Source of the DNA: Flavobacterium amniphilum
GTDB lineage: Bacteria; Bacteroidota; Bacteroidia; Flavobacteriales; Flavobacteriaceae
Assembly (NCBI RefSeq): GCF_023634845.1
Contig: NZ_JAMLJL010000013.1
Span: 1 to 64,000, forward strand
Length of the DNA: 64,000 nucleotides
Direction: 5' to 3'
This document shows positions 16,352 through 25,813 of this stretch, in pieces. The translations under genes and the position numbers were made by a program. The first letter of the stretch is position 1, and every line of letters begins with the position of its first letter. The notes beneath the pieces were generated by a model that had not been told where the DNA came from, did not search any database, and saw only the letters and a list, made by a program, of their open reading frames with translations.

Positions 16352-16720
16352 ATGAAAGGATATTTAACCATAGGCTTATTGATTCTTTCAAACATATTCA
16401 TGACATTAGCCTGGTACGGCCATTTAAAGTTCAAGGACTTAAAATGGTTTGAAAATGCCGGATTGATAACAATTATTTTAATCAGTTGGGGGCTTGCTTT
16501 ATTTGAATATTGCTTTCAGGTTCCCGCCAATAAAATTGGTTTCAATGGAAATGGCGGTCCGTTTTCACTATTGGAACTAAAAGTAATCCAGGAAGTAATC
16601 ACACTCGTCATTTTTGTGATTTTTTCGTTACTTTTTTTCAAGAATGAAAGCCTGAGATGGAATCATTTTGTTGGGATGTGTTTTCTGGTTTTGGCAGTAT
16701 ATTTTATTTTTAAAAAATAA
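16352..16720 (+). CDS. DMT family membrane protein (DUF486)
   Basis: This 122-residue protein has four hydrophobic helices (about 5-20, 34-53, 76-96 and 101-119). It matches the DUF486 signature region WGLALFEYCFQVPANKIGFN and a Gly-Pro loop (GGPFSLLELKVIQE). DUF486 proteins are small relatives of the drug/metabolite transporter superfamily with unknown substrates. It starts three bases after the HerA-like stop. Confidence 0.8.
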   Translation: MKGYLTIGLLILSNIFMTLAWYGHLKFKDLKWFENAGLITIILISWGLALFEYCFQVPANKIGFNGNGGPFSLLELKVIQEVITLVIFVIFSLLFFKNESLRWNHFVGMCFLVLAVYFIFKK

Positions 16721-16724
16721 GCAT

Positions 16725-17159
16725 ATGAAAAAAGTGATGATAATTTTAAGTTCCTTTTTATTGCTCAGTTGCACCAAACAAAAGGACAAAACGGTTTTAC
16801 AGGAAGAAATCAGAAAGACCGAACAGGATTTTAACGACAGTACTTCGAAAGATGGAATTGCCAATGCATTTTACACTTTTGCATCTGAAGACGCCGTTAT
16901 AAAAAGAGAAAACGATACCTTAATCAAAGGTAAGAAAGCAATTAAAGTATATTACAGTAATCCAAAATTCGCCAAAGCAACCGTTACCTGGAAACCGGAT
17001 TTCATAGATGTATCAGAAGACGGAACCATGGGTTACACTTATGGAAAATATGTATGGACAGCAACCGATTCAATCGGAAATAAAAAGGAATTCAAAGGAG
17101 TTTTTCATACCGTTTGGAGCAAACAAAGTGATGGAAGCTGGAAATATGTCTGGGACTAA
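16725..17159 (+). CDS. NTF2-like (SnoaL/DUF4440-type) lipoprotein
   Basis: This 144-residue protein has a lipoprotein signal ending LLLSC (Cys15). The remainder looks like a cone-shaped NTF2-like fold: EEIRKTEQDFNDSTSKDGIANAFYTFA, then VIKRENDTLIKGKKAIKVYY and a C-terminal WSKQSDGSWKYVWD. Proteins of this type bind small ligands or have lost enzyme activity. I chose the ATG at 16725 because it gives an intact lipoprotein signal and follows DUF486 by four bases. Confidence 0.7.
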   Translation: MKKVMIILSSFLLLSCTKQKDKTVLQEEIRKTEQDFNDSTSKDGIANAFYTFASEDAVIKRENDTLIKGKKAIKVYYSNPKFAKATVTWKPDFIDVSEDGTMGYTYGKYVWTATDSIGNKKEFKGVFHTVWSKQSDGSWKYVWD

Positions 17160-17170
17160 AAATTATAAAA

Positions 17171-17536
17171 ATGAAAAAATATTTTATACAAAAAGAACCG
17201 TTTATCGTTCCAACTACGGACGGCAAATTGATTGAAGAACATCACGGATTGGCCACCACCAATAACAACGAAATATCAATTGCCCATATGGTGGCTCCTC
17301 CGGGCTGGAGTGAACCTTTCCAAACTCCTGAATTTGATGAATACACTTATATTATTTCAGGTAAAAAACAGTTCATTATCGAAGATGAAATTATCATCCT
17401 TGAAGCCGGACAATCCATTAAAATCAACAAAAACACAAGAGTTCAATACTCAAACCCTTTTGATGAATCTTGTGAATACATTGCAATTTGCAAACCTGCT
17501 TTTTCAATGGATTTGGTACATAGAGAAGAAAATTAA
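17171..17536 (+). CDS. Cupin-domain protein
   Basis: This 121-residue single cupin has the first motif around HMVAPPGWSEPFQTPEFDEY and the second around ILEAGQSIKINKNTRVQYSN. Of the usual metal ligands only a Glu is clear in motif 1 (EFDEY); motif 2 lacks the usual His (NTRVQY), so it may not be a metal enzyme. The ligand is unknown. It is the last gene of the HerA-like cluster, and its stop codon overlaps that of the convergent DUF3999 gene. Confidence 0.7.
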   Translation: MKKYFIQKEPFIVPTTDGKLIEEHHGLATTNNNEISIAHMVAPPGWSEPFQTPEFDEYTYIISGKKQFIIEDEIIILEAGQSIKINKNTRVQYSNPFDESCEYIAICKPAFSMDLVHREEN

Positions 17537-18756
17537 TTTTTCTTCTCTAAATCTTTCAGCAATCCAAAAGCAAAATAAGCGATCAACATCCCTCCAACAA
17601 TTATTGAACCCCATAAAAACCAGGCGCTTTGCCAAAAACGTCCTTCCTTTTCCGAACTCTTTGAAGAATTCAATTTTTCAAAACTTTCAATTTCCACTGG
17701 AGCCAGTTGTTTTTCAGGGTTCAAATCAAAATTGACTATGTCATAATTTGGTTTGCTGTAATTAGAATCAATCACAACCCTGTAAGCTTCATTTTTCTTC
17801 AGATCAGCAACAATACTTAAAGGTCTTTGCAGCAACTCTACCGATTTAATATCTAAGGCCGGATTATCCTGATTGTCGATCTCTACAATTAATTCCTTCT
17901 CGAAAATATCCGAAAATTCGAAGTGATTGTTTCCTCCGGAATTCAATTGAAAAACACTAAGGGTTTCCTGATATTCTTCTTTTTGGCGTTTCACGGTTTG
18001 GGTTTTGGCAACCAAAATTCTTGCTTCACGCAAAAACATATTTGGCTTTTTTATATTAAAACGAATACCGTTAATAACCTGCGGACTATCGAATTTTATC
18101 CGGATACGTGTCACTTTTTCTTTTGAATCATTTTCTACGGAAAAATCAAAATCTGTTAAGCTTACTGAAGGAGCAATTTCAGTTTTGGTCATTTCAAAGT
18201 AAGAAGCCAAAAGCACATTCAGCGGCGATGAATTCTTATCATTGAACTCAAACCGGATATATTTGTAATTATTCAGCGGAAAAAGAAACTCTTTATCTAT
18301 ACTAGTTTGCCCATCTTCATACAAACCGTCAACTTGTTGATTATACACCAGTCCAAACCATTGTTTGTTATCATTACTACCACTGATATTATATTGTTTG
18401 GTAACCGATGAATTTGCAATTTTCAGGAGCAGCCTGTCTAATTTAGAGGCATCCGGATTCTCAACTACAATATAGGTCTGCTTATTTAGAATCGCATTCC
18501 GTTCTATTATTTTAAAGGTTTTCAGATTAAGCACATCAGAACTGGCCGAATATTCAGCGTAAGGAACTTCATTCTTTTTCGAATCAAGTATACGTATGTG
18601 ATCCAGATTTCCATTACTTGCCGAACGTACATTTGCCGGTATTTTTATCACATGCAAACCATCATTTCTTACTTTGGTCAAGACACCGCTATACTGTTGA
18701 CTAATAGACACATTTGTCAAAAGCAAAAAAAGAAAACAATTAATTATTCTTTTCAT
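17533..18756 (-). CDS. DUF3999-type envelope protein
   Basis: This protein of about 407 residues has a signal peptide (about 1-20). A long beta-rich periplasmic part follows, with the feature DNKQWFGLVYNQQVDG, reminiscent of discoidin-like carbohydrate-binding repeats. One C-terminal membrane helix ends it (about 370-395, SAWFLWGSIIVGGMLIAYFAF). It resembles DUF3999 proteins, which commonly lie beside DUF2339 genes. The start chosen at 18756 (MKRIIN) overlaps the upstream DUF2339 gene by 17 bases, implying translational coupling. The function is unknown. Confidence 0.7.
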   Translation of the reverse strand: MKRIINCFLFLLLTNVSISQQYSGVLTKVRNDGLHVIKIPANVRSASNGNLDHIRILDSKKNEVPYAEYSASSDVLNLKTFKIIERNAILNKQTYIVVENPDASKLDRLLLKIANSSVTKQYNISGSNDNKQWFGLVYNQQVDGLYEDGQTSIDKEFLFPLNNYKYIRFEFNDKNSSPLNVLLASYFEMTKTEIAPSVSLTDFDFSVENDSKEKVTRIRIKFDSPQVINGIRFNIKKPNMFLREARILVAKTQTVKRQKEEYQETLSVFQLNSGGNNHFEFSDIFEKELIVEIDNQDNPALDIKSVELLQRPLSIVADLKKNEAYRVVIDSNYSKPNYDIVNFDLNPEKQLAPVEIESFEKLNSSKSSEKEGRFWQSAWFLWGSIIVGGMLIAYFAFGLLKDLEKKN

Positions 18757-21244
18757 CTGAAACCGTATTTGCATTTTCATCAACAACTAATTTTTTTATT
18801 TTCTGATACACAAATGATATGATCAGTATCAACACCCCAAGTAAAATAAAGGCTATAATCTTACCGGTTTCTGACACATTGTTAATATCATAAACAAACA
18901 ATTTCACAATTGTAAGTCCCAAAAGAGATAAAGCAATGATACGCAAATCTTTCCATTGCTTTTTTATTCCGAAGATCAACAAAATAAAAGACAAAACACC
19001 CCATAAAACAGGATATCCAATCTTAACAACCTGCACTTTTATCAAACTCAAGGCATCATCAATATAAAAATCGTACATATAATTATCTTTCCCGGCCTTT
19101 TTAACAACTTCCGAATAAATGGCTTTTGTATCAGCAAAATGGTAACAGTGGACAATCAGTTCGTTACTCAATATCAAAACCCCGCTAAAAACCAAAATCC
19201 ATAAAAAAACCTTAGTTTTCACAAAATCAAATGCAGCAACTTCCAAAATCTGACGGACCAAAATCGACATAAAATAAATAACACATGCCAGAATGATATA
19301 ATGAAAATAGAAAGCCGTGCTATAATCCAATTTCTCAAGGATATTCTGCTGCACTTCATCAGAAGGAATTCTATATAAATAGGTTATATAAACAAATAGG
19401 TTCAAAGTAATCAATAAAGTAATCCATTTGAAAAACCTGACTTTGTCCCATTTCAATCCAAGGAAGAACAAAACTGCACAAAACACAAAATGATACGTTA
19501 CCGGAAGAGAAAGCGATGAAACCGCATTACTCAAAAACACATCGGCTTGGTAAGCAACTTCTAAAAATCCAACAAGATAACCAACACATAAAGCTACCCA
19601 CAGAATTGCATTTCTATAAAAAACCGGATTGAACTCCAAAGAAAAAAATACAGTTTCATCTGTTTCCTTTTTAAGCAATAAATAAGTTACCACAAAAGAA
19701 CCCAAAACTACAATACCAGCTAAACAGGCAGGATTGAAAATGACAGACAAAATAGTTCCCGAGATCTGATAATGATTGTTCCAATCCAAGATCAAACTGA
19801 TAACTGTCAAAATCTGAACAGCAACAGCTCCTAATTTAAACAACCCAATGCCTGATTTTTGTGACAGCCAGAACAACAGAACAGCTTCACACGCCCAGAA
19901 TAATGTAATTTGGTTTCCTTCAAATTGAACCGGAATTGTTATCGTGACAAAAGTAAACACAAAACCAATCAACAAATAAACTGCATTCTTATCCAAACCA
20001 AACCGTTTGTATAAAAAGCCGGCATATATAAGGTTATAAACTGCCAGCGAAAGTGTAAACAAACCTTTCATTTCCATTCCCCAATTATGGATAATTCCCA
20101 ATCCTAATCCAAAATAAGCAAATGTATTGGCCACAACAATGAAATAATCCATAGTAGAAAACAATCCTTTACTTCTCAAATTGTTTAAAACAGCTGTAAT
20201 ACTGAACAAAAAGTAAAACAATGTTGCAAATAGCAGTGCTCCTTTGTGCGGAAGTGTATTTTTATCCAATTCTGTCACATACCAAGAAAGAAACAATATC
20301 GTAGAAAAAAGGAAAGACAATAGGGTTAAAACATTCCATTTTTTGAAATATGCAATAGCAAGGATTCCAATATTCAATATGGCTATGTAAATGAATAAAA
20401 CAATGTAATTCCCTTGTCCGGTACTAACCATGAACGGAACAGCAAAACCACCAATCAAAGACAATATAGCTAATTCCTGACGGTCATAAGCCAAAGAAAC
20501 AAACGTACTGAAAGCCGTAATCACCACCATAATTGAAAAAGCAACAGTCTGGCTGAATAAGTGATAATCATGAAAAGCGATTCCGATGGTAAAATAAAAA
20601 ATACTGATTGCACCCGCTACCATGACCGAACTGAATGCTTTATAGTTTGCTTTCAGTTTGTGTGCAACACCCATAACCAGTGAACCTGCCAAAATACCGA
20701 TACCCACTCGCGCCGTTTCATTGATCCAGTTTTTATCAATGGCAAATTTTACAAAAAAACTAATTCCCAGAACCAGAATCAGAATTCCAATCTTATTGAT
20801 TAAATTCTCACCGACGAATTTCTCTAAGTCAGGATTATTTTCCCTGAACTTCTCGAACCACGACTTTTGAGGCTCAATATATTTTGGTTTTACCATTGCA
20901 GCCGGTGTCGTAAATGTTGGTATATTCTCAGGAACAGGTTTAACCTCCGGTTTCATGACTTTTGGTTTATCTTCTTCTTTTACCTCTTCAATTTGTGTTT
21001 TTTCATCAATTTTTTCAAATACCGGCGGTTTGGTTTCTGCTTTATTGATATGGAAAGTAACATCCGGTTTTTTTTCCTCACCTGTTACAGCCTTTTCTCC
21101 TGAGCCTTCCAGGCGTTTATTAAGTATATTAATTTTTTGATGCAATTTGGAAACAGAATCTTCCAGATTTTGAAACTTGGAATTAACCTTATTCAGTACA
21201 AGGATTACAATAACCAATACGATTAACAGTAAAAAAATTTCCAT
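18740..21244 (-). CDS. DUF2339 multi-pass membrane protein
   Basis: This 834-residue protein starts with a membrane helix (1-18), a coiled coil (about 20-50) and a Pro/Lys/Glu-rich linker to about 135. About two dozen hydrophobic helices fill the remainder. DUF2339 proteins are annotated as putative large membrane proteins of unknown function. The overlap with the DUF3999 gene suggests the two act together at the envelope. The first cytoplasmic or periplasmic linker (KPEVKPVPENIPTFTTP) may span the cell wall. Confidence 0.75.
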   Translation of the reverse strand: MEIFLLLIVLVIVILVLNKVNSKFQNLEDSVSKLHQKINILNKRLEGSGEKAVTGEEKKPDVTFHINKAETKPPVFEKIDEKTQIEEVKEEDKPKVMKPEVKPVPENIPTFTTPAAMVKPKYIEPQKSWFEKFRENNPDLEKFVGENLINKIGILILVLGISFFVKFAIDKNWINETARVGIGILAGSLVMGVAHKLKANYKAFSSVMVAGAISIFYFTIGIAFHDYHLFSQTVAFSIMVVITAFSTFVSLAYDRQELAILSLIGGFAVPFMVSTGQGNYIVLFIYIAILNIGILAIAYFKKWNVLTLLSFLFSTILFLSWYVTELDKNTLPHKGALLFATLFYFLFSITAVLNNLRSKGLFSTMDYFIVVANTFAYFGLGLGIIHNWGMEMKGLFTLSLAVYNLIYAGFLYKRFGLDKNAVYLLIGFVFTFVTITIPVQFEGNQITLFWACEAVLLFWLSQKSGIGLFKLGAVAVQILTVISLILDWNNHYQISGTILSVIFNPACLAGIVVLGSFVVTYLLLKKETDETVFFSLEFNPVFYRNAILWVALCVGYLVGFLEVAYQADVFLSNAVSSLSLPVTYHFVFCAVLFFLGLKWDKVRFFKWITLLITLNLFVYITYLYRIPSDEVQQNILEKLDYSTAFYFHYIILACVIYFMSILVRQILEVAAFDFVKTKVFLWILVFSGVLILSNELIVHCYHFADTKAIYSEVVKKAGKDNYMYDFYIDDALSLIKVQVVKIGYPVLWGVLSFILLIFGIKKQWKDLRIIALSLLGLTIVKLFVYDINNVSETGKIIAFILLGVLILIISFVYQKIKKLVVDENANTVSDEKNN

Positions 21245-21307
21245 AGAATGATTTTCGTTAGAATATCAAATATAAGGGTTCTGAAAGAATTTCCTGTATA
21301 AATAAAA

Positions 21308-21337
21308 AACCCCAAATCATTTTAACGAATTGGAGTT
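21308..21337 (-). terminator. Terminator of kynurenine 3-monooxygenase
   Basis: The stem AACCCCAA/TTGGAGTT, with one G-U wobble in minus-strand RNA, is followed by TTTTTTATT. It lies between the kmo stop and the DUF2339 start. Confidence 0.65.
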
Positions 21338-21356
21338 CTTCCTTATAAAAAATATT

Positions 21357-22703
21357 TTATTTCGATTTTAACAAACTGATGATTTTATCTTCCACTTCCT
21401 GACTGTCCCATTTGTTTTCAATATCAGGAATTCTCATAATTTCTTCCATAATTTTATTTTGGAAATCACCAATTGCCAGTGCTTCGGTGTAAGGCTGTGT
21501 ACTAAAAGTTACCCGGCTATACAATGGCAACCATTTATCAGGATGCTTATCTGAGAATTTTTTTTCAATTTTCTTCTGGAGTAAGAATGCCGAATCAGCT
21601 GTTTTAGTACTCATTTCGATAAAATTCCGAAGTGACAATTCTGCAATAGCATCAGCATTTGGTTTTCGGGATTTTTCATATTCATGGAAAATTGTATCCC
21701 AGTCTTCACCATATTTGGCAATCATCTGCATTAATATGGTAATATCTTCAAAGCCTACATTCATACCATGCCCGTAAAAAGGAACAATGGCGTGTGCGGC
21801 ATCTCCAATCAAAGCTACTTTATCGCCAAATGTCCATGGATAGCATTTCATCATAACCAGATAACTTGTCGGATTCTTGAAGAAATCATCCACAAGATCA
21901 GGAATAACATCGGCAGTATCCGGAAAATATTCAGCAAAGAATTTAACCAGTGTAGCCTCATCTTTTAACTCAGCGAAGGAATTTTCTCCTTCAAACGGCA
22001 TGAATAAAGTGCAGGTAAAACTTCCGTCCAGATTAGCGAGTGCCATCAGCATAAACTTACCTCTAGGCCAGATATGCAGGGAATTTTTATCTATTTTATG
22101 TGTTTTATCGGGGTTTGCAGGAATATGTAACTCTTTGTAACCAATTTTCATAAACTCCTGCGAATAATCAAACATACTCTGACGTTGCATACGGTGTCTG
22201 ATTCTTGAAAAAGCGCCGTCAGCACCAAAGACTTTGTCGTATTTCAATTCTGTCCACTCTCCTCTTTCAGAATCACCTATATGCAGTGTAGCATCAGCTA
22301 AAGTAACATCCCAAATTTTATGTTCAAACTTGAATTCAACTCCGGCAGCTTCGGCCAAGTCAATCACTTTTCTATTTAAAACACCTCTTGAAAGTGAAAA
22401 AATAGCCTCACCTTCTTTTCCGTAATATTGATAGTTTAACTGACCGTCTTTTAAATGAATGGCTCTTTTATCAACCGGGATTCCTATTTTTCGGATTTCA
22501 TCATCCAAACCAATATCTGCCAATGCCTTCCAACCTCTGTTTGACATCACCAGATTAATGGAACGCCCTGAAAACTCTACTGTTCTGATATCAGGACTAC
22601 GGTCAAACACGTGTACGGTATGACCCATTTTTTTTAAATAGATTGCTAATAAAGTCCCAACCAATCCGGAACCAACTATAGCAATTTTTTGAGGAGTTTG
22701 CAT
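21357..22703 (-). CDS. kmo: Kynurenine 3-monooxygenase
   Basis: This 448-residue FAD-dependent hydroxylase turns kynurenine into 3-hydroxykynurenine. It has the dinucleotide motif IVGSGLVGTLLAIYL (about 9-23) and VHVFDRSPDIR. The FAD motif VALIGDAAHAIVPFYGHGMN (about 303-322) is nearly identical to eukaryotic and bacterial KMO enzymes. The RxxNLVMSNRGWKAL region also fits. Kynureninase, the next step, lies at 26987-28273 on the same strand, but three unrelated genes separate them. A TAnnTTTG box sits at 22726-22733. Confidence 0.92.
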   Translation of the reverse strand: MQTPQKIAIVGSGLVGTLLAIYLKKMGHTVHVFDRSPDIRTVEFSGRSINLVMSNRGWKALADIGLDDEIRKIGIPVDKRAIHLKDGQLNYQYYGKEGEAIFSLSRGVLNRKVIDLAEAAGVEFKFEHKIWDVTLADATLHIGDSERGEWTELKYDKVFGADGAFSRIRHRMQRQSMFDYSQEFMKIGYKELHIPANPDKTHKIDKNSLHIWPRGKFMLMALANLDGSFTCTLFMPFEGENSFAELKDEATLVKFFAEYFPDTADVIPDLVDDFFKNPTSYLVMMKCYPWTFGDKVALIGDAAHAIVPFYGHGMNVGFEDITILMQMIAKYGEDWDTIFHEYEKSRKPNADAIAELSLRNFIEMSTKTADSAFLLQKKIEKKFSDKHPDKWLPLYSRVTFSTQPYTEALAIGDFQNKIMEEIMRIPDIENKWDSQEVEDKIISLLKSK

Positions 22704-22725
22704 TGGATTTTTTATAGCGGTTTTG

Positions 22726-22733
22726 CAAATTTA
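22726..22733 (-). promoter_or_regulatory. Probable -7 promoter box of kmo
   Basis: TAAATTTG on the minus strand is an exact TAnnTTTG match, 23 bases before the kmo ATG. There is no clear TTG 17-23 bases further upstream. Confidence 0.5.
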
Positions 22734-22765
22734 TGGTTTCACAATGAATACGCACATGATTTTAA

Positions 22766-25153
22766 TCATTTTTTTGGGTGAAAAACCAATTTAGTTGAAG
22801 ATGTTTCAATTTCTTTCCTGTTCATCTTCATTTTTCTGAATTTTCCGTTGACATACATTTCGGCCTGATCATTATAATGCGGACTCATTGGATTCCCTGA
22901 CTGACCCGAAGGCAAAATGCTCCATGAATTCTCCACATCTGAAAAATCAATTACGCGACGTGTAGAAGGTCCGGATTTAGCCATATGAACTTCTTCATCG
23001 GAAGGCTCAAAATTGGTATTATTGATCACTTCATTTCCGCCGGGAATTTCAAAAACACCTACATTAAAAAATGGTTTAAGCAAAGCGACACTTCCCAATG
23101 GATGCTTGTATTCAATTTTATGCACCCGGTTCCATGTCCAGGATGTTACATCACTTCCTAATTGATTATCCAAGTTTTGGATTGCTTCTTTAAATGATTT
23201 AACCAAAATATCACCACGGCCTTCTTTTTTATTTTTCGTATTGATATCATCCCACCACAATGAATTCTGGTTTTTAGACTGATGCGCAATGGTTTGTTTC
23301 ATGACATAGGTTTTCATGAACTGTTTAAAAGCTACATCTCCCATCTCATCACTGAAGGTGTTTTTCAGGTAGAAATACATCAGTTTATTGTAGATTGTTG
23401 GCGCCACATCAGTAAGTCCGTTGCTTCCTTTCCATGATTTTAAAAATGACAAAGCCTCATTTTCTTCACCAGTCAGTTCTGCAGCACTTAATATCGAAAC
23501 AAAGTTTTTAGCCACATCTGCCGATTCCATTGAAGTATCATCATTGATCATTTTACCAATTGACTCTTTACTCCAGTCATTTTTACTATCCAACAAATGC
23601 GTAATTCTTCTGGCTCTGTCTTTTGGAAGGTAATAACCCTGATAATTGTATCCGTCAATGGCTTCCGGCATATTGTTGGCAGAATACACATAACCCCAAC
23701 TTGGATTTTGCGCATGAGGGTTTTTACTGAAATCCAAAAACGTTTTCTTATCATCTTTACCGTTTGTGCCACTTAAAATAAAATTGGGATTAACGTCTTT
23801 TTCCAATTTGTACAACTTACCAGAAGTAAACCATCCAATATTATTTTTAGCATCACCGTACATAATATTCAATCCCGGTGCGGCAATCAATTCGATGTTT
23901 TTATGAAAATCTTCAATACCGTTTGCATGACTTAAACTGTAAACGGCATCTAAAATGTGATTAGGCTGTTGGGTATAAATCCAATGAAAAGCAATCGGTT
24001 TTTGCGGATTAAAATCTTTCAGAATTCCATTCATTACCGGACCGTGACTGGTTTCCTTTATAGCTAATTTCACATCGGAACTATCTTTTACTTTTATAAC
24101 CTTATTACGGATTTTAAAATTGGAATATCCCGGACCGTTTTTATACTGCGTATCATTTGATGGATTACTTTCTTCTTCAAAGAAATCGGCGTCATCGTTT
24201 TCAAACATCGTTAAACCGTAAGCATATTGACGGTTATGACCTAATAACGGAAATGGTGTTCCGGCCAGATAATATCCGTAGATTTCGTAGTCCGGGCAAT
24301 TGATATGAGCCTCGTACCATGTTCCGGGTTGCGAAAATTCAATATGGGGATCATTAGCAAAAATGACACGACCGTTTTGGGTTTTCTGAGGACCAACCAC
24401 CCAACTGTTACTTCCGATAAAAGGAGCAACGGGTGAACTTTCCATTAAGGCTGTTACCGCTTTAGAAGCTTCAATATATTGATCAGTTTTTTTATCAGTC
24501 ACTTTAATTTTAACGGTGTTGAACGAATAATCAACACCCAGTTCTTTCAGATAATCATCTCCCAACTTATTCCGCAAATCAGTCATTAACGGATCTGTAC
24601 GTTGTGCCATAGCAAAGCTGAAAGCCATATAACCGAATGTATTGTAAACATCTTTCAAAGTGAAAGGTTTCTTTTCAATTCCTAGTAAGGAAAATTCAAT
24701 AGGTGTTTTACCGTTTTCAACATATTGGTTAATTCCGTCCAAATAAGCCATCGCCATTTGATAGGAAGGACTGCTTTTGTCTAATTTCTTAATTGCTTCT
24801 TCCGAATGCTCGTCAATCCCCAATGCGATAAACAATTTATCATTCTGCAATGCTCTTGTACCGAAGATTTCCGAAAGTTTTCCGGGAGCTATTCTTCTCA
24901 ACAATTCCATTTGCCACAAACGGTCTTGGGCATGCACATATCCCAATGCTGTCATGGCATCTTTCTGGTTTTTGGCATAAATATGCGGAACCCCGAATTC
25001 GTCAAAATACACATCAGTTTCGGCGGAAATGTTTTTGAGTCCCAACTCACCTTCATACTCAGGTTTTGTAGTGAGCAGATAACCATAAATACCAATCACG
25101 GCAAGCACAATCAGAATAAATAAAGACAGAAGAAATTGTTTAATTCTTTTCAT
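22766..25153 (-). CDS. Penicillin acylase family protein
   Basis: This 795-residue Ntn-hydrolase precursor has an N-terminal membrane or signal segment (about 5-27). The alpha chain carries FGVPHIYAKNQKDAM and LGYVHAQDRLWQMELLRR. The likely self-cleavage site is before the Ser of GSNSWVVGPQ (near 245), followed by ANDPHIEFSQPGTWYE. Asn and Arg residues of the beta chain are present, as in SLSHANGIEDFHKN. Family members hydrolyse amide bonds of beta-lactams, homoserine lactones or peptides. The substrate here is unknown. Confidence 0.88.
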   Translation of the reverse strand: MKRIKQFLLSLFILIVLAVIGIYGYLLTTKPEYEGELGLKNISAETDVYFDEFGVPHIYAKNQKDAMTALGYVHAQDRLWQMELLRRIAPGKLSEIFGTRALQNDKLFIALGIDEHSEEAIKKLDKSSPSYQMAMAYLDGINQYVENGKTPIEFSLLGIEKKPFTLKDVYNTFGYMAFSFAMAQRTDPLMTDLRNKLGDDYLKELGVDYSFNTVKIKVTDKKTDQYIEASKAVTALMESSPVAPFIGSNSWVVGPQKTQNGRVIFANDPHIEFSQPGTWYEAHINCPDYEIYGYYLAGTPFPLLGHNRQYAYGLTMFENDDADFFEEESNPSNDTQYKNGPGYSNFKIRNKVIKVKDSSDVKLAIKETSHGPVMNGILKDFNPQKPIAFHWIYTQQPNHILDAVYSLSHANGIEDFHKNIELIAAPGLNIMYGDAKNNIGWFTSGKLYKLEKDVNPNFILSGTNGKDDKKTFLDFSKNPHAQNPSWGYVYSANNMPEAIDGYNYQGYYLPKDRARRITHLLDSKNDWSKESIGKMINDDTSMESADVAKNFVSILSAAELTGEENEALSFLKSWKGSNGLTDVAPTIYNKLMYFYLKNTFSDEMGDVAFKQFMKTYVMKQTIAHQSKNQNSLWWDDINTKNKKEGRGDILVKSFKEAIQNLDNQLGSDVTSWTWNRVHKIEYKHPLGSVALLKPFFNVGVFEIPGGNEVINNTNFEPSDEEVHMAKSGPSTRRVIDFSDVENSWSILPSGQSGNPMSPHYNDQAEMYVNGKFRKMKMNRKEIETSSTKLVFHPKK

Positions 25154-25201
25154 TTAGAAGATTTTAATCAAATTTAAAGAAATAACCGTTTCTTCATAAA
25201 A

Positions 25202-25230
25202 AAAGTGCATCTATTTTCGAGATGCACTTT
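25202..25230 (-). terminator. Terminator of the glycine-zipper gene
   Basis: An 11-bp perfect stem AAAGTGCATCT/AGATGCACTTT with a seven-base loop is followed on the minus strand by a T-run. It lies between the 25257 stop and the penicillin acylase start. Confidence 0.85.
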
Positions 25231-25256
25231 CTAATTTGGGTTAAAATTTGTGGCGA

Positions 25257-25667
25257 TTATTTCTTTTTCGATTCGTCTATAATTGCTCCGGTTCCTGCAC
25301 CTACTCCAGCACCTGCCAAACCACCAATTACAGCTCCTTCTCCTTTCTTCTTACTAATTGCAGCTCCGGTTATAGCACCTACTCCGGCACCAATCACCGC
25401 ACCTTTGGCGGCTCCGCTCCATTTTTTTCTTGCCGGAGCCGCCTGATTAACCACAACTACTTCTTTATTAGAAGATTGTGCCTGAGCTGCACCCACGGCT
25501 TTCATTGAGTCAATGATCCGTTGCTTTTCCATTTCCATTTTCATTGAGTCGATCGTAGCCTGTTTGATTTCGGCTTCAAGATTTTTATCAGTTACGCCTT
25601 CTTTATTGGAATCTTTACATGAATTCAATGTTAATACACTTATAATGATTATAGCTAAATTTCTCAT
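25257..25667 (-). CDS. Glycine-zipper lipoprotein
   Basis: This 136-residue protein has a lipoprotein signal (LTLNSC, Cys17). A charged coiled-coil-like stretch with the repeat IDSMKMEMEKQRIIDSMK (about 40-57) follows. The C-terminal glycine zipper (about 84-130) alternates Gly and Ala with GAVIGAGVGAITGAAI. Such zippers associate with membranes, as in the 17-kDa surface antigen family. The role is unknown. A small hairpin ends it. Confidence 0.7.
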   Translation of the reverse strand: MRNLAIIIISVLTLNSCKDSNKEGVTDKNLEAEIKQATIDSMKMEMEKQRIIDSMKAVGAAQAQSSNKEVVVVNQAAPARKKWSGAAKGAVIGAGVGAITGAAISKKKGEGAVIGGLAGAGVGAGTGAIIDESKKK

Positions 25668-25764
25668 GACTTATCATTTTAAATTATACAGACAAAGTAA
25701 AAGCGAAATGACTACTTAGTTGTTACATAATTTCGGGCAATAGTTACAGAATTCCCTTAAAACC

Positions 25765-25795
25765 AGAAAAGACGGGCTATTCACCCGTCTTTTCT
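25765..25795 (-). terminator. Terminator of the arginase-fold gene
   Basis: A 12-bp perfect stem AGAAAAGACGGG/CCCGTCTTTTCT with a seven-base loop lies just after the stop codon at 25814. Confidence 0.85.
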
Positions 25796-25813
25796 TCTAT
25801 ATTATACTATCAA